Below are positions 51,733 to 60,148 of a DNA stretch of 64,000 nucleotides, in pieces. Position numbers and translations under genes: made by a program. The DNA is taken from the NCBI GenBank assembly GCA_965200895.1, contig CBDAVM010000001.1, positions 1,488,001 through 1,552,000 on the forward strand. The letters are read 5' to 3'. The DNA comes from WTFV01 sp965200895. Its GTDB lineage: Bacteria > Acidobacteriota > Vicinamibacteria > Vicinamibacterales > UBA8438. Position 1 is the stretch's first letter. Every line of letters begins with the position of its first letter. The notes beneath the pieces are model-generated. The model did no database searches. It was not told the DNA's origin and saw nothing but the letters and a program-made list of their open reading frames with translations.

Positions 51733-53208
51733 TTACGCGATGATCTGCGGGATCGGCACCCCGTGGACGTCGGTCAGCCGCATGTCGCGACCGTTGTAGC
51801 GGTACGTCAGCCGCTCGTGGTCGATGCCCAGCAGGTGCAGGATGGTCGCGTGCAGGTCGTGCGGCGACACGCGCTGCTCGGCCGCCTTGTAGCCGAACTC
51901 GTCGCTGGCGCCGATCACCTGGCCGCCCCGGATCCCCGCCCCGGCCATCCAGCCGGTCATCGTGCCCGGGTTGTGGTCGCGGCCGACGCCGCGCTGCGAG
52001 ATCGGCATGCGGCCGAACTCGGCGTGCCAGACGAGCAGCGTCTCGTCGAACATGCCGCGGGCCTTCAGGTCGGTCATCAGGCCGGCGATCGGCAGGTCGG
52101 TCTCGGCCGCGTGCTGCGTGTGGTTCTCGATCAGGTTGCTGTGCGCATCCCAGGTGTCGGTGTTCTGCTGGCCGATGCCGCCGTGGAAGAGCTGCACGAA
52201 GCGGACACCCCGCTCCACCAGGCGCCGCGCCATCAGGCACTGCCGTCCGAACGGCTCGGTGATCGGGTTGTCCAGGCCGTAGAGCTTCTTCGTGGCCTCG
52301 GACTCGGCCGAGACGTCGACCGCCTCCGGTGCGCACCCCTGCATCCGGTAGGCCAGCTCGTAGGACGAGATCCGCGCGGCCAGCTCGGAGTTGCCCGGGT
52401 TGTTCGCCAGGTCGATGTCGTTGAGCTTCGCCAGCGTGTCGAGGCGGGCGCGCTGCTGATCGACCGACATGCCCTCGGGCGGTGCGAGGTCGACGATCGG
52501 GTCGCCGACGGCGCGGAACAGCGTCCCCTGATAGGTGGCCGGCATGAACCCGGCGCTCCAGTCGTTGGGGCCGCCGAGCGGCCCGCCGCGGTGGTCGTTC
52601 ATCACGACGTAGGCGGGCAGGCTCGCCGCCTCGGATCCGAGCCCGTAGGTGACCCAGGACCCGACGCTGGGGAAGCCCATGCGGATCTGGCCGGACTGCA
52701 TCTCGTAGGTCGCCTGGATGTGGTCGTTCGAGCGGCCGTAGAGCGAGCGGATGAACGCCATCTCGTCGACCTTGCCGCCCAGGTGCGGGAAGATCTCCGA
52801 GACCTCGATGCCGCTCTCGCCGTGGCGGTGGAACTCGAACGGGCTGGGCATCAGCGGTCCGGGGTGTCCCTGCCGGACGACCACGGACTCGGCCATCGGC
52901 TGGCCCGCGTACTGCTTCAGCGCCGGCTTCGGGTCGAAGGTGTCGACCTGGCTGACGCCGCCGCTCATGAAGAGCGAGATGACCGCCTTGGCGCGCGGCT
53001 CGAAGTGCGGCTGCTTCGGCGCGAACGGGTTGCCGGGGATGGGCAGCTCGCAGGTGTCGGACTGCGCCGCCCCGGTCGCGAGCAGGCCGTCGCGCGTGAG
53101 CATGTCGGCCAGGGCCAGCCCCGCGATGCCGCCGCCCGACTGGAACAGGAAGTCGCGCCGCGACCAGAACGTCTTCTTCCGGCAGTGGTGGTGGTGATCG
53201 TCGTGCAT
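51733..53208 (-). CDS. DUF1501 secreted protein
   Basis: 491 residues. After a His-rich start (HDDHHHHCRKK) comes the Tat-like signal WSRRDFLFQSGGGIAGLALA. The body is a sulfatase-like DUF1501 fold: AVISLFMSGGVSQVDTFDPK, YEMQSGQIRMGFPSVGSWVT, VRFVQLFHGGIGQQNTDTWD, LLVWHAEFGRMPISQRGVGR and DHNPGTMTGWMAGAGIRGG. It is usually encoded after a DUF1549/DUF1553 protein, as here (59 nt gap). The reaction is unknown, probably periplasmic hydrolase activity. A metal site may involve the HG and DHNP residues. Confidence 0.92.
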   Translation of the reverse strand: MHDDHHHHCRKKTFWSRRDFLFQSGGGIAGLALADMLTRDGLLATGAAQSDTCELPIPGNPFAPKQPHFEPRAKAVISLFMSGGVSQVDTFDPKPALKQYAGQPMAESVVVRQGHPGPLMPSPFEFHRHGESGIEVSEIFPHLGGKVDEMAFIRSLYGRSNDHIQATYEMQSGQIRMGFPSVGSWVTYGLGSEAASLPAYVVMNDHRGGPLGGPNDWSAGFMPATYQGTLFRAVGDPIVDLAPPEGMSVDQQRARLDTLAKLNDIDLANNPGNSELAARISSYELAYRMQGCAPEAVDVSAESEATKKLYGLDNPITEPFGRQCLMARRLVERGVRFVQLFHGGIGQQNTDTWDAHSNLIENHTQHAAETDLPIAGLMTDLKARGMFDETLLVWHAEFGRMPISQRGVGRDHNPGTMTGWMAGAGIRGGQVIGASDEFGYKAAEQRVSPHDLHATILHLLGIDHERLTYRYNGRDMRLTDVHGVPIPQIIA

Positions 53209-53267
53209 CGTCGTGTCCCCTGTCTTCGATTTGCTGTCCGTCTGTCTGCGATTCGGTGTCCGTCCCG

Positions 53268-55937
53268 CTATCTCACGTACAGGAACTCGTTCAGATTCAT
53301 CATCACGTGCGTGAAGTCGTCCAGCGACTGCCCGGTGGCAAGGCCGCGGGCGATCTCGCGCTCCGCGTCGGTCGGCTTGCGGGTGAGCGCGATGAGATAC
53401 GCGAGATCGATCTGGGCGTCCAGATCGCCCGGCGCCTCGCGCTCCAGCCGGTCCGCGAACAGCTCGGCCTGGTGCAGCACGAACGGGTTGTTCATCAGCG
53501 TCAGCGCCTGCGTCGAGACGGTGGAGACGTTGCGCGCCGCCGCCGTCTGGTTCTGGTCCGGCAGGTCGAACGTGTCGAAGAAGGGGAAGCCGAGCGACCG
53601 GCGGCGGAAGACGTAGACGCTGCGGCGCCACACCTCCGGACGGTCCGGCTCCTCGCACCAGAAGCCGGTGGACGGCGCCGTGATCCGCTGTCCCGCCGGG
53701 GGATTGCCGCACCAGAATCCCTTGCCGTCCGACTGGAACAGGATGTCGGCCGGGATATGCGGGAAGACGGGCGGACCGCCCACGGTCAGGTCGATGCCGC
53801 CGCTGACCGTCATGATGCTGTCGCGGAGGATTTCCGCCTCGATCCGCTGCGGGCGGTAACGCCACAGCAGGTTGTTCTCGGGGTCGGCGTCGGCGTTGGC
53901 CTCGTGCCCGAAGGAGGACGCCATGCGGTACGCCTCCGACGTCATCAGCAGCCGGTGCATCTCCTTGATGCTCCAGCCGCGGTCCATGAACTCGACGGCC
54001 AGCCAGTCGAGCAGCTCCGGATGCGTCGGCGCGTCACCCATCCGGCCCAGGTTGTCCAGGCTCCGGACGATGCCCCGCCCGAAGTGGTGGTGCCAGATCC
54101 GGTTGACGATGACGCGCGCGGTCAGCGGGTTGTCGCGCGACGCGATCCACTCGGCCAGCGCCAGGCGTCGGCCGGACGTGCGCCCGTCGGGGCGCGGAAG
54201 CTCGGTCGGCGGATCGCCGTAGGTGGCAGCGGTCAGGAACCCCGGCGACATCGGCGAGCCGGGGCTGAACGGATCGCCGCGGATCAGGAAGTAGTTGGGC
54301 GGCGCCTCGTAGTCGGAGCCTCCCTCCTCCCAGAGGTACGTTCCATCGACCTCGGGCGGCGTCCGACATTCCGGACAGCCGATCACGTTGTCGCCCGGCC
54401 CGTCCGGCGCGAAGCGGTAGTCGCCGTCGGTGACGATGTGCGCCATCGCCGGCGTGGGCGGCCGCTCGTCCTCCAGCGCCGCAATCCGTGCGCCGAGCTC
54501 GTCCACCCGTGTCCTGTCCTCGGGGCTCAGCGCGGCGGCGACCTGCGCGCGCGGCGGGTTGATGGTGAGCACCTGGGTGGCGAGGAGCTGCTCGCCCGCC
54601 GTTCGCTCGGCTTCCGGCTTGAAGGCCGCCGCCTGCACGTTCTCCGGGAACCGCTCCCGGATCATCTTTGCGCGGAGCGCCTCGCGGTACGGCGTCTCGA
54701 TCGCGTCCACCTGGTCGCGCAGCGGCTGCTGCCGCTCGTCCACATCCCGCATCGCCGCGAAGTAGGCGTCCGCCTCGTCGCGGTCGAGCAGGGGGTAGTC
54801 GATCTCGACATAGCCGAAGATCGACGCCTGCATGCTGTAGTAGTCCTTCTGCAGGATCGGGTCGAACTTGTGGTCGTGGCAGCGGGCGCAGTGGACCGTC
54901 ATGCCGAGCACGCCGCGGCCGATCGTCGCCAGCACGTCGTCCAGGTAGTCGTGCCGGCGCTCCGGGTTGTCCTTCTCGCGGAAGTTGACGCGCGGGCCGG
55001 ATCGCAGGAAGCCGGTGGCGATGCGCGTCTCGTCCGTCACGTAATCCAGTTCGTCGCCGGCGATCTGCTCGCGCAGGAACTGGTTGTACGGCTTGTCGTC
55101 GTTGAACGCGTCGATGACGTAGTCGCGGTAGCGCCACATGTTCAGCCGCACGTAGTCCTGCTCGAACCCGTCGGTGTCGGCGTAGCGCGCCACATCCATC
55201 CAGTGCCGGCCCCAGCGCTCGCCGTAGTGGGGCGAGTCGAGCAGCTCGTCGATCAGCCGCTCCCAGGCGCCGCGCCCGGTGTCGGCCAGGAACGCTTCGA
55301 CCTGTTCCGGCGTGGGCGGCAGGCCGATCAGGTCCAGGTAGGCGCGCCGCAGCAGCGTCAGGCGGTCGGCGCGCGGCGCGGCGGCCAGACCGGCGTCCTG
55401 CCGCGTGGCCTCCAGGAAGCGGTCGACCGGGTGATCGAATTCCCGGGACGCCGGCACGGGCGCCTGTTGCGGGTGCCGGAATGCCCAGTAGTCGCGTGCG
55501 CCGGTCGGCAGCTCGTCGTTCTCGAGCGCGGCCAGCGCGTCGGCCGTGGCCGTCACCTCACCGGCGTCCCAGTGCGCCCCCTCGTCAATCCAGGTCCGGA
55601 CCGCCGCGAGCTCCGCGTCGGTCAGCGGATCGCCGCTCATCGGCATGAACGGCTGATCGAGGCCGGCCACCATGCGGAACAGGCGGCTGTCCTCGGCCCG
55701 GCCGGGCACGATGGCCGGGCCCTGCGTGCCGCCCGCGAGCGCGCCCTCGCGGCTGCTCAGATCCAGGTCGGAGAGCCGGGCCGCCTCGCCGTGGCAGTTC
55801 CAGCAGCTCCGCTCCATGATCGGGCGGATGTGATCGGTGAAGTTGATCGGCCCGGTCTGCGCGCCGGCGACTGCCGCCGGACCCAGAACGGCCGCGAGTG
55901 TCACGCCGAACAGGACGGATGGTATTGCGCTCCGCAT
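53268..55937 (-). CDS. PSD1 / DUF1549-DUF1553 cytochrome-like secreted protein
   Basis: 889 residues from the ATG at 55937. Signal peptide, then a PSD1 cytochrome-c-like domain with CWNCH, DUF1549 (RLTLLRRAYLDLIGLPPTPE, GERWGRHWMDVARYADTDGF and a second motif CARCH) and DUF1553 (LAEWIASRDNPLTARVIVNR, FGRGIVRSLDNLGRMGDAPT). The build is typical of Planctomycetota and Acidobacteriota secreted proteins thought to take part in polysaccharide breakdown. A second in-frame start at 55991 exists because the 5' end is duplicated; both have acceptable ribosome binding sites. Cotranscribed with DUF1501. Confidence 0.92.
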   Translation of the reverse strand: MRSAIPSVLFGVTLAAVLGPAAVAGAQTGPINFTDHIRPIMERSCWNCHGEAARLSDLDLSSREGALAGGTQGPAIVPGRAEDSRLFRMVAGLDQPFMPMSGDPLTDAELAAVRTWIDEGAHWDAGEVTATADALAALENDELPTGARDYWAFRHPQQAPVPASREFDHPVDRFLEATRQDAGLAAAPRADRLTLLRRAYLDLIGLPPTPEQVEAFLADTGRGAWERLIDELLDSPHYGERWGRHWMDVARYADTDGFEQDYVRLNMWRYRDYVIDAFNDDKPYNQFLREQIAGDELDYVTDETRIATGFLRSGPRVNFREKDNPERRHDYLDDVLATIGRGVLGMTVHCARCHDHKFDPILQKDYYSMQASIFGYVEIDYPLLDRDEADAYFAAMRDVDERQQPLRDQVDAIETPYREALRAKMIRERFPENVQAAAFKPEAERTAGEQLLATQVLTINPPRAQVAAALSPEDRTRVDELGARIAALEDERPPTPAMAHIVTDGDYRFAPDGPGDNVIGCPECRTPPEVDGTYLWEEGGSDYEAPPNYFLIRGDPFSPGSPMSPGFLTAATYGDPPTELPRPDGRTSGRRLALAEWIASRDNPLTARVIVNRIWHHHFGRGIVRSLDNLGRMGDAPTHPELLDWLAVEFMDRGWSIKEMHRLLMTSEAYRMASSFGHEANADADPENNLLWRYRPQRIEAEILRDSIMTVSGGIDLTVGGPPVFPHIPADILFQSDGKGFWCGNPPAGQRITAPSTGFWCEEPDRPEVWRRSVYVFRRRSLGFPFFDTFDLPDQNQTAAARNVSTVSTQALTLMNNPFVLHQAELFADRLEREAPGDLDAQIDLAYLIALTRKPTDAEREIARGLATGQSLDDFTHVMMNLNEFLYVR

Positions 55938-56018
55938 CTCTCCCTCGTTGGTCAGCGCCGCGTCGGTGATGGATGGTGCTGCGCTCCGCATCGTTCCCTC
56001 TTCGCTCGTCGTTCAGCG
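55917..56018 (-). repeat. 54-nt tandem duplication of the PSD1 gene start
   Basis: GGATGGTATTGCGCTCCGCA (plus TC) at 55917-55938 recurs as GGATGGTGCTGCGCTCCGCA at 55971-55992, with partly similar sequence behind each. The duplication contains the ribosome binding site and start codon, giving two in-frame starts, MRSAIPSV and MRSAAPSI. Confidence 0.85.
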
Positions 56019-57017
56019 TCCCGGGGCCGGCAGCGCGGCGAGATAGCCGGGGTCCTCCGCGTGCCGCGCGTTGTGCAGGATGTTCCGCAACCCGAGGTTT
56101 CCCTCGTGGCAGGCGTACTCGTAGATCGCCTGATCGGTCCTCGTCATCGGAACCAGCGCGGTCCACGCACTGGTCCAGGTGGCCGGGTCGGACATCGTGA
56201 CCTCGTAGTGGGCCGTGTCCGGACCGACGCGGGTGAACCGTTCCACGAGCCGCAGCTTCTCGGTGGAGCCGCGGAAGGCGCTCTTCGGCGAGAAGTTGAC
56301 GGTCTCGACCACCAGCGTGTCGCCCTCGTACCAGCCGCGCGAGTCGCCGTGCCACTGGCGCAGGTCCGCCGGCAGGTGCGCCCGGCCGTCCAGCGGGACG
56401 ATCCGCGCATCGTGGATCATCTCCGAGACGATCGCCACGTGGGTCGGCGTCTGCAGGATCTGGTAGTTGTTGTTGTAGGCGCCCGGCAGCCGCGGCATGC
56501 CGAACGTGATGCAGCGCTCGGTCAGCCCGCGGTACTCCGCCGCGTCGCCGCCATGCAGCCGCCGGCGCTCCGAGCGCGCCGCCGCGCGCCGCCGCGCATC
56601 CTCGGTCACCGCGGGGAGCCGCCCGTCCGGCGGGTCCACCAGCAGGGAGGTCCGGCGGTCGGCGGTCAGCGCGCGCCCGTAGTCCAGCCACCACTTGGCG
56701 TGGACGCTCGGCGCGCGGTCGTAGTCGTCGAGCCGCTCGTTCTCCTGCCGCTCGTACGCCGCCGCCTCCTCGGCCGTCAGGGTGGTCCTGCCGGCCAGCT
56801 CGCGGGGGCGCTGCAGAGGCGTCATCGTCCGGTAGTCCCAGACGCCCTGCAGGTCGGGCGCGCCCCACGGCGTGCGGGGCGGGGTCCAGTCCGCAGCCCG
56901 CGCGTTCTCCGGATTCGCCGCCCCGGCCGACTGCGCCGCCGCCGTCGCCGGCAGGCCGACCGTCGCCAGCGCGCCGCTCACGAGCACCAGCAGCATCACC
57001 GAGCACGCCCGCTGCAT
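56013..57017 (-). CDS. Secreted APDLQGVWD-family protein
   Basis: 334 residues, paralog of 43483-44523. Signal peptide LLVLVSGALATVGLPATAAA, then TPWGAPDLQGVWDYRTMTPL, TSLLVDPPDGRLPAVTEDAR, GAYNNNYQILQTPTHVAIVS, IVPLDGRAHLPADLRQWHGD, YEGDTLVVETVNF and EYACHEGNLGLRNIL. The conserved DGRAH, GDTLVVET and YACHEGN may mark an active or binding site. AGGAGG lies 7 nt before the ATG. It precedes the PSD1 and DUF1501 genes and could lead that operon. Function unknown. Confidence 0.82.
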   Translation of the reverse strand: MQRACSVMLLVLVSGALATVGLPATAAAQSAGAANPENARAADWTPPRTPWGAPDLQGVWDYRTMTPLQRPRELAGRTTLTAEEAAAYERQENERLDDYDRAPSVHAKWWLDYGRALTADRRTSLLVDPPDGRLPAVTEDARRRAAARSERRRLHGGDAAEYRGLTERCITFGMPRLPGAYNNNYQILQTPTHVAIVSEMIHDARIVPLDGRAHLPADLRQWHGDSRGWYEGDTLVVETVNFSPKSAFRGSTEKLRLVERFTRVGPDTAHYEVTMSDPATWTSAWTALVPMTRTDQAIYEYACHEGNLGLRNILHNARHAEDPGYLAALPAPGR

Positions 57018-57135
57018 GCCGTTCCTCCTGATGGGATGTCCTCCGACGAACCGTAACGATATCACCAAGCGGGGCGGATCGACAGGATTTCGGCGCGGCC
57101 GCAGCCCCGCACGCCGCCCGGCGCCGCCGTGTGCA

Positions 57136-57504
57136 TCAGCAATCGCCGTCGTGCAGAAGCCATCGTCCCCTTCCTGTCCGTTCGATGCCCAGGGCCGCCG
57201 CCAGGGCCGCGTCGAGAAGCACGAGCTTCGTTGCGCCGAGACTGCCCACGTAGTGCGTCAACTGCGACTTCTGCAGGCTGACGAGCTCGTCACAGTGCAC
57301 GCTGCTGTCGTGTCGGAGCCCTTCGTCGAGTCCCACCTCGACCTGCGTTCGCAGTCCGTGCCGCATCGAATAGACGGGCGCGCAGACGACGGTCGAGAAC
57401 CGCGACTCGATCAGGGCCTGCCGGCCCACCACGACGAATACGCGGAAACGTCGGGGGTCGCGTGTGTTGGGTCTGGCGACCCGGTAGAGCTCGCCGCGTC
57501 TCAC
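57136..57504 (-). CDS. MazF/PemK-family toxin
   Basis: 122 residues. GELYRVARPNTRDPRRFRVF, VVVGRQALIESRFSTVVCAP and DELVSLQKSQLTHYVGSLG are the three conserved blocks of MazF-like endoribonucleases, including the catalytic Arg after the first strand and Ser/Thr in the second block. It should cleave single-stranded mRNA when free. The GTG start overlaps the antitoxin stop (GTGA). Confidence 0.88.
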   Translation of the reverse strand: MRRGELYRVARPNTRDPRRFRVFVVVGRQALIESRFSTVVCAPVYSMRHGLRTQVEVGLDEGLRHDSSVHCDELVSLQKSQLTHYVGSLGATKLVLLDAALAAALGIERTGRGRWLLHDGDC

Positions 57505-57731
57505 GTCTCCACCTGATAGCCGAGCACGTCGATCGCCTCCTCGTTGAGCGCCTCGGCGTGCGCATCGATGATGCTGCGATCGCGCGCGTCGAGGGCCGCG
57601 CGCTCTCGTGCGGCAAGGCTCTCCCGCAGGAGTCGCTCGATGACCTGGGATCGGTTCTCTCCGGCGCGGGCCGCCGCCTCGACGGCCGCCATCACGTCCT
57701 CGTCGAGTGTGATGGAAGTCTTCCTTTTCAT
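57501..57731 (-). CDS. Ribbon-helix-helix antitoxin of the MazF pair
   Basis: 76 residues: KTSITLDEDVMAAVEAAARA then ENRSQVIERLLRESL is a standard ribbon-helix-helix DNA-binding domain, followed by a charged C-terminal tail that would wrap the toxin. The ATG at 57731 starts exactly at the ribbon. It likely represses the pair by binding its own promoter in 57735-57780. Overlaps the toxin start. Confidence 0.86.
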   Translation of the reverse strand: MKRKTSITLDEDVMAAVEAAARAGENRSQVIERLLRESLAARERAALDARDRSIIDAHAEALNEEAIDVLGYQVET

Positions 57732-57774
57732 CGGATGATTGTATCCCGCCCTGCCGGCGCGCGTCCTCGCCGCC

Positions 57775-58005
57775 GTCCTCTCGCGCTCGCGTTCATCCGG
57801 TTGTGTCTCCATCTCCCGCCTGAGATCGGCGAGACCCGCCACACGGATCCGTTCCGACAGCGGGTGGACGCCTGTGCCGGGATGGACAATGGTCAGCGCG
57901 TCGACGTCCAGCGCCTCCAGCGCCGCGCGCATCGACCGCGTGACCCGCGGCGCGGACGAGTACTTGAACTCGAACGCCAGCCGGCGGGCGCCCTGTGGTC
58001 CGCGA
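57775..58005 (-). pseudogene. C-terminal remnant of a DUF4143 ATPase
   Basis: RRLAFEFKYSSAPRVTRSMR and ALEALDVDALTIVHPGTGVH followed by PLSERIRVAGLADLRREM match the last 75 residues of AAA-DUF4143 proteins, including the FEFK nuclease-like strand. The ATPase part is gone. It runs into the antitoxin promoter region. Confidence 0.65.
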
Positions 58006-58019
58006 GCGCGCGCGGCGGG

Positions 58020-58328
58020 CCGGTTTGATGTTCCTGCCGGTCTTCGACTACGAGGAAGGGTACGGTGTCTCCTACGGCGTGCGCTTGAGCCTCGTCGACG
58101 TCCCCGGGCGGTGCGGTCGGCTGTCCGCCCCGGTGACGTGGGGCGGCGACCGGCGCACGGCGCTCGAAGTGGAGCGCCCGCTGGCGGGCGGTGCGGTCCG
58201 CGTCCGCGGCGGCGGGTCGTCCGGCCGGCGGATGCATCCGCACTTCGAGATGGAGGACCGCCGGTCGCGCGTGTGGGGCGGCGTGGATCGCGGGCTGGCG
58301 GGCGGTGTGCGCGCCGACATGCAGGCCG
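58020..58328 (+). pseudogene. Outer-membrane beta-barrel (BamA/Omp85-like) fragment
   Basis: FLPVFDYEEGYGVSYGVRLS, LSAPVTWGGDRRTALEVERP and MHPHFEMEDRRSRVWGGVDR match the first strands of the surface-antigen barrel of an Omp85-related protein common in this lineage. The sequence stops matching near 58320, within the end of the DUF4276 gene on the other strand. The rest of the barrel is absent. Confidence 0.5.
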
Positions 58329-58937
58329 CTACCGCGGCTCCTGTAGCAACGCACCCACGGCGCGCCACATCCTGCCGAAAGACCGCGAGCGCCGGCGCGC
58401 CGCCGCCATGTCGAACCGGGTCGTCAACGCCGTCTGATCGGCCGTCGGACTGTATCGTCCCTTCATGCGGGCGCGAAGCCATTCCTTGGCGCCCCGGATG
58501 GACTCGGGATCCTGCGGTACGCTGACGTCGGGCGGGATGCTCCGCGTTCCCCGGAGGGAATCGATCGCGGCAAGGAACCAGCACTCGTACTCGCGTTGTG
58601 CGATGACGACCTCCACGCGACGATCGGGACGGGCCTTGCGGGCCCGTCGCACGATGGCTGGTCCCAGCTCCGCCGGACAGTCGCCATTGGCGTCCAGCAG
58701 AACCAGTATGCGACCGTCGACACCGGCAAGGTTCCCGGCCAGCGTCAGGTACCGTTCCAGTTCGCCGGTGTGAAGGACCCGATTGCGTTTTACCCGGACC
58801 GGTCTTCCGACTTCCAGCGGCGTTCCGGCAGACACTTCCGCGTGAATCCGTCGAATCAACGCGGGAACGGCCTGTACCTCGCCGTCCCCTTCCACGATGG
58901 GGACGATTCGCACCGGGCTCACCTCACTGCTCTTCAC
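58329..58937 (-). CDS. DUF4276 family protein
   Basis: 202 residues. RIVPIVEGDGEVQAVPALIR at the N-terminus (an EGxGE start resembling a TOPRIM-like glutamate), RILVLLDANGDCPAELGPAI (LDANxD metal site) and VVIAQREYECWFLAAIDSLR (ExWF) are the DUF4276 signatures; the LLDxxxD and EGD acidic groups suggest a TOPRIM-like metal nuclease. The start overlaps the end of the AAA ATPase gene by 14 nt, so the pair is translationally coupled. Such ATPase-DUF4276 pairs are frequent in defence islands. The nuclease role is inferred. Confidence 0.85.
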   Translation of the reverse strand: MKSSEVSPVRIVPIVEGDGEVQAVPALIRRIHAEVSAGTPLEVGRPVRVKRNRVLHTGELERYLTLAGNLAGVDGRILVLLDANGDCPAELGPAIVRRARKARPDRRVEVVIAQREYECWFLAAIDSLRGTRSIPPDVSVPQDPESIRGAKEWLRARMKGRYSPTADQTALTTRFDMAAARRRSRSFGRMWRAVGALLQEPR

Positions 58938-60135
58938 GAAAGAGGTCCAGCGGAACGGGCGTTGCCGACTCCGGATCGGGTGCGAGCTGGTTCATGCGAA
59001 GCAGTTCTCCCGCCGTGAACAGGCCGTCGCGAAGGGTCGTGCGGCCTGCGTCATCAAGTCGGGACACTTTCGTTTCGCCGTCTTCCGACACGACAGCCAG
59101 AATCGATTCCAGAGGAATCGTCTCGCGATCCAGGAGGTCCGCGCTGTGGCTGGTGACAATTACCTGCACGCGCCGGCTCACTTCGTGCAGGATGTCAGCG
59201 AGTACGCCCGCGGCGGCGGGATGGAGCGCCGTCTCCGGCTCCTCGATGCCCACCAGCCCGGCGCTCCGGGAAGCGCCGGGGGGTTGAAACAGGGCCGCCA
59301 GCACGCCCAGCACCCGTAACGTCCCGTCCGACATGTTGTTCGCGAGAAAACGCCATGGGTTGTGGTCGCCTCGCACCTGCTGTCGAAACTCCAGCGTCAG
59401 TTTGGGGCCGATGGTCCTGGGTTCGACACCGTACGTTCCCGGCGCCACCCTCGACAGATAGTCTCCTATGCGCTCCACATCCGACGGCGAATGCGACTTC
59501 ATGCGATCGAGGACACTGGCGATGTTGCCTCCGTCCCGCTCGAGCAGATCGCCGGGATCCGGCGACTGGAGCTCGCGGATCTGCGCCGGATTCAGGTTGT
59601 AGAATCCCATCCCCGCCAGGGTGTCGTACACGGGCCGGAACACCTCGTATCCGGACGCCGGCAGCAGATAGAGCCGGTCGCTTCCGCCGCTGGGGGGCGG
59701 ATGCGCAATCGAGCTGCGTCTGTGTCGGCCGTCCTCTATGCGAAAGAAGCCCGAGCGTTCGGGATCTGCTGCCTGAACGACGCATTCCTCCCGCCGGACG
59801 ACGTACCGGCCCCTGGGCCGGGCGCCGATTTCGAACGCGTACCAACCGGTGGCTTCCGGCAGGCGGAAGCGGACGCGGATGGCGAAGTGGTTCGGGTGGC
59901 CGCGCGAGCGGCGCCGGACTTCGTTGATCCCGCCCCGCTCGCGGAGCGCATGCTCGGGAGAGAAACGCAGGGCCTGCGTGATGAAGCGGAGCGCGTCGAG
60001 GAAGTTGCTCTTGCCTGAGCCGTTCGGCCCGACGAGAACGGTGAGTGGAGGCAGCTCGACATCGCAGGCCGCGATGCTCTTGTAGTTGCGCAGGCCGACG
60101 CGCGTGACCGCGGTGGAGCAGGTGGTGCCGTGCAC
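58924..60135 (-). CDS. AAA/SMC-like ATPase paired with DUF4276
   Basis: 403 residues. RVGLRNYKSIAACDVELPPL, Walker A LVGPNGSGKSNFLDAL (residues about 33-48), NMSDGTLRVLGVLAAL signature, Walker B LVGIEEPETALHP and VIVTSHSADLLD place it in the OLD/RecF-like ATPase class. With DUF4276 it resembles OLD-type or AbiL-type abortive infection pairs in layout (ATPase plus separate TOPRIM-like partner), though no such activity is shown here. The GTG start at 60135 follows the PQQ gene stop by 13 nt. Confidence 0.85.
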   Translation of the reverse strand: MHGTTCSTAVTRVGLRNYKSIAACDVELPPLTVLVGPNGSGKSNFLDALRFITQALRFSPEHALRERGGINEVRRRSRGHPNHFAIRVRFRLPEATGWYAFEIGARPRGRYVVRREECVVQAADPERSGFFRIEDGRHRRSSIAHPPPSGGSDRLYLLPASGYEVFRPVYDTLAGMGFYNLNPAQIRELQSPDPGDLLERDGGNIASVLDRMKSHSPSDVERIGDYLSRVAPGTYGVEPRTIGPKLTLEFRQQVRGDHNPWRFLANNMSDGTLRVLGVLAALFQPPGASRSAGLVGIEEPETALHPAAAGVLADILHEVSRRVQVIVTSHSADLLDRETIPLESILAVVSEDGETKVSRLDDAGRTTLRDGLFTAGELLRMNQLAPDPESATPVPLDLFREEQ

Positions 60136-60148
60136 GCCCCGCCGCTCC

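Noticed and set aside
53256..57056. Very long open frame on the plus strand (over 1200 codons)
   Set aside because: It lies antisense to the DUF1549/1553 and QGVWD genes, is Arg/Val/Asp-rich with no recognisable domain, and arises from the high third-position GC of the real genes.
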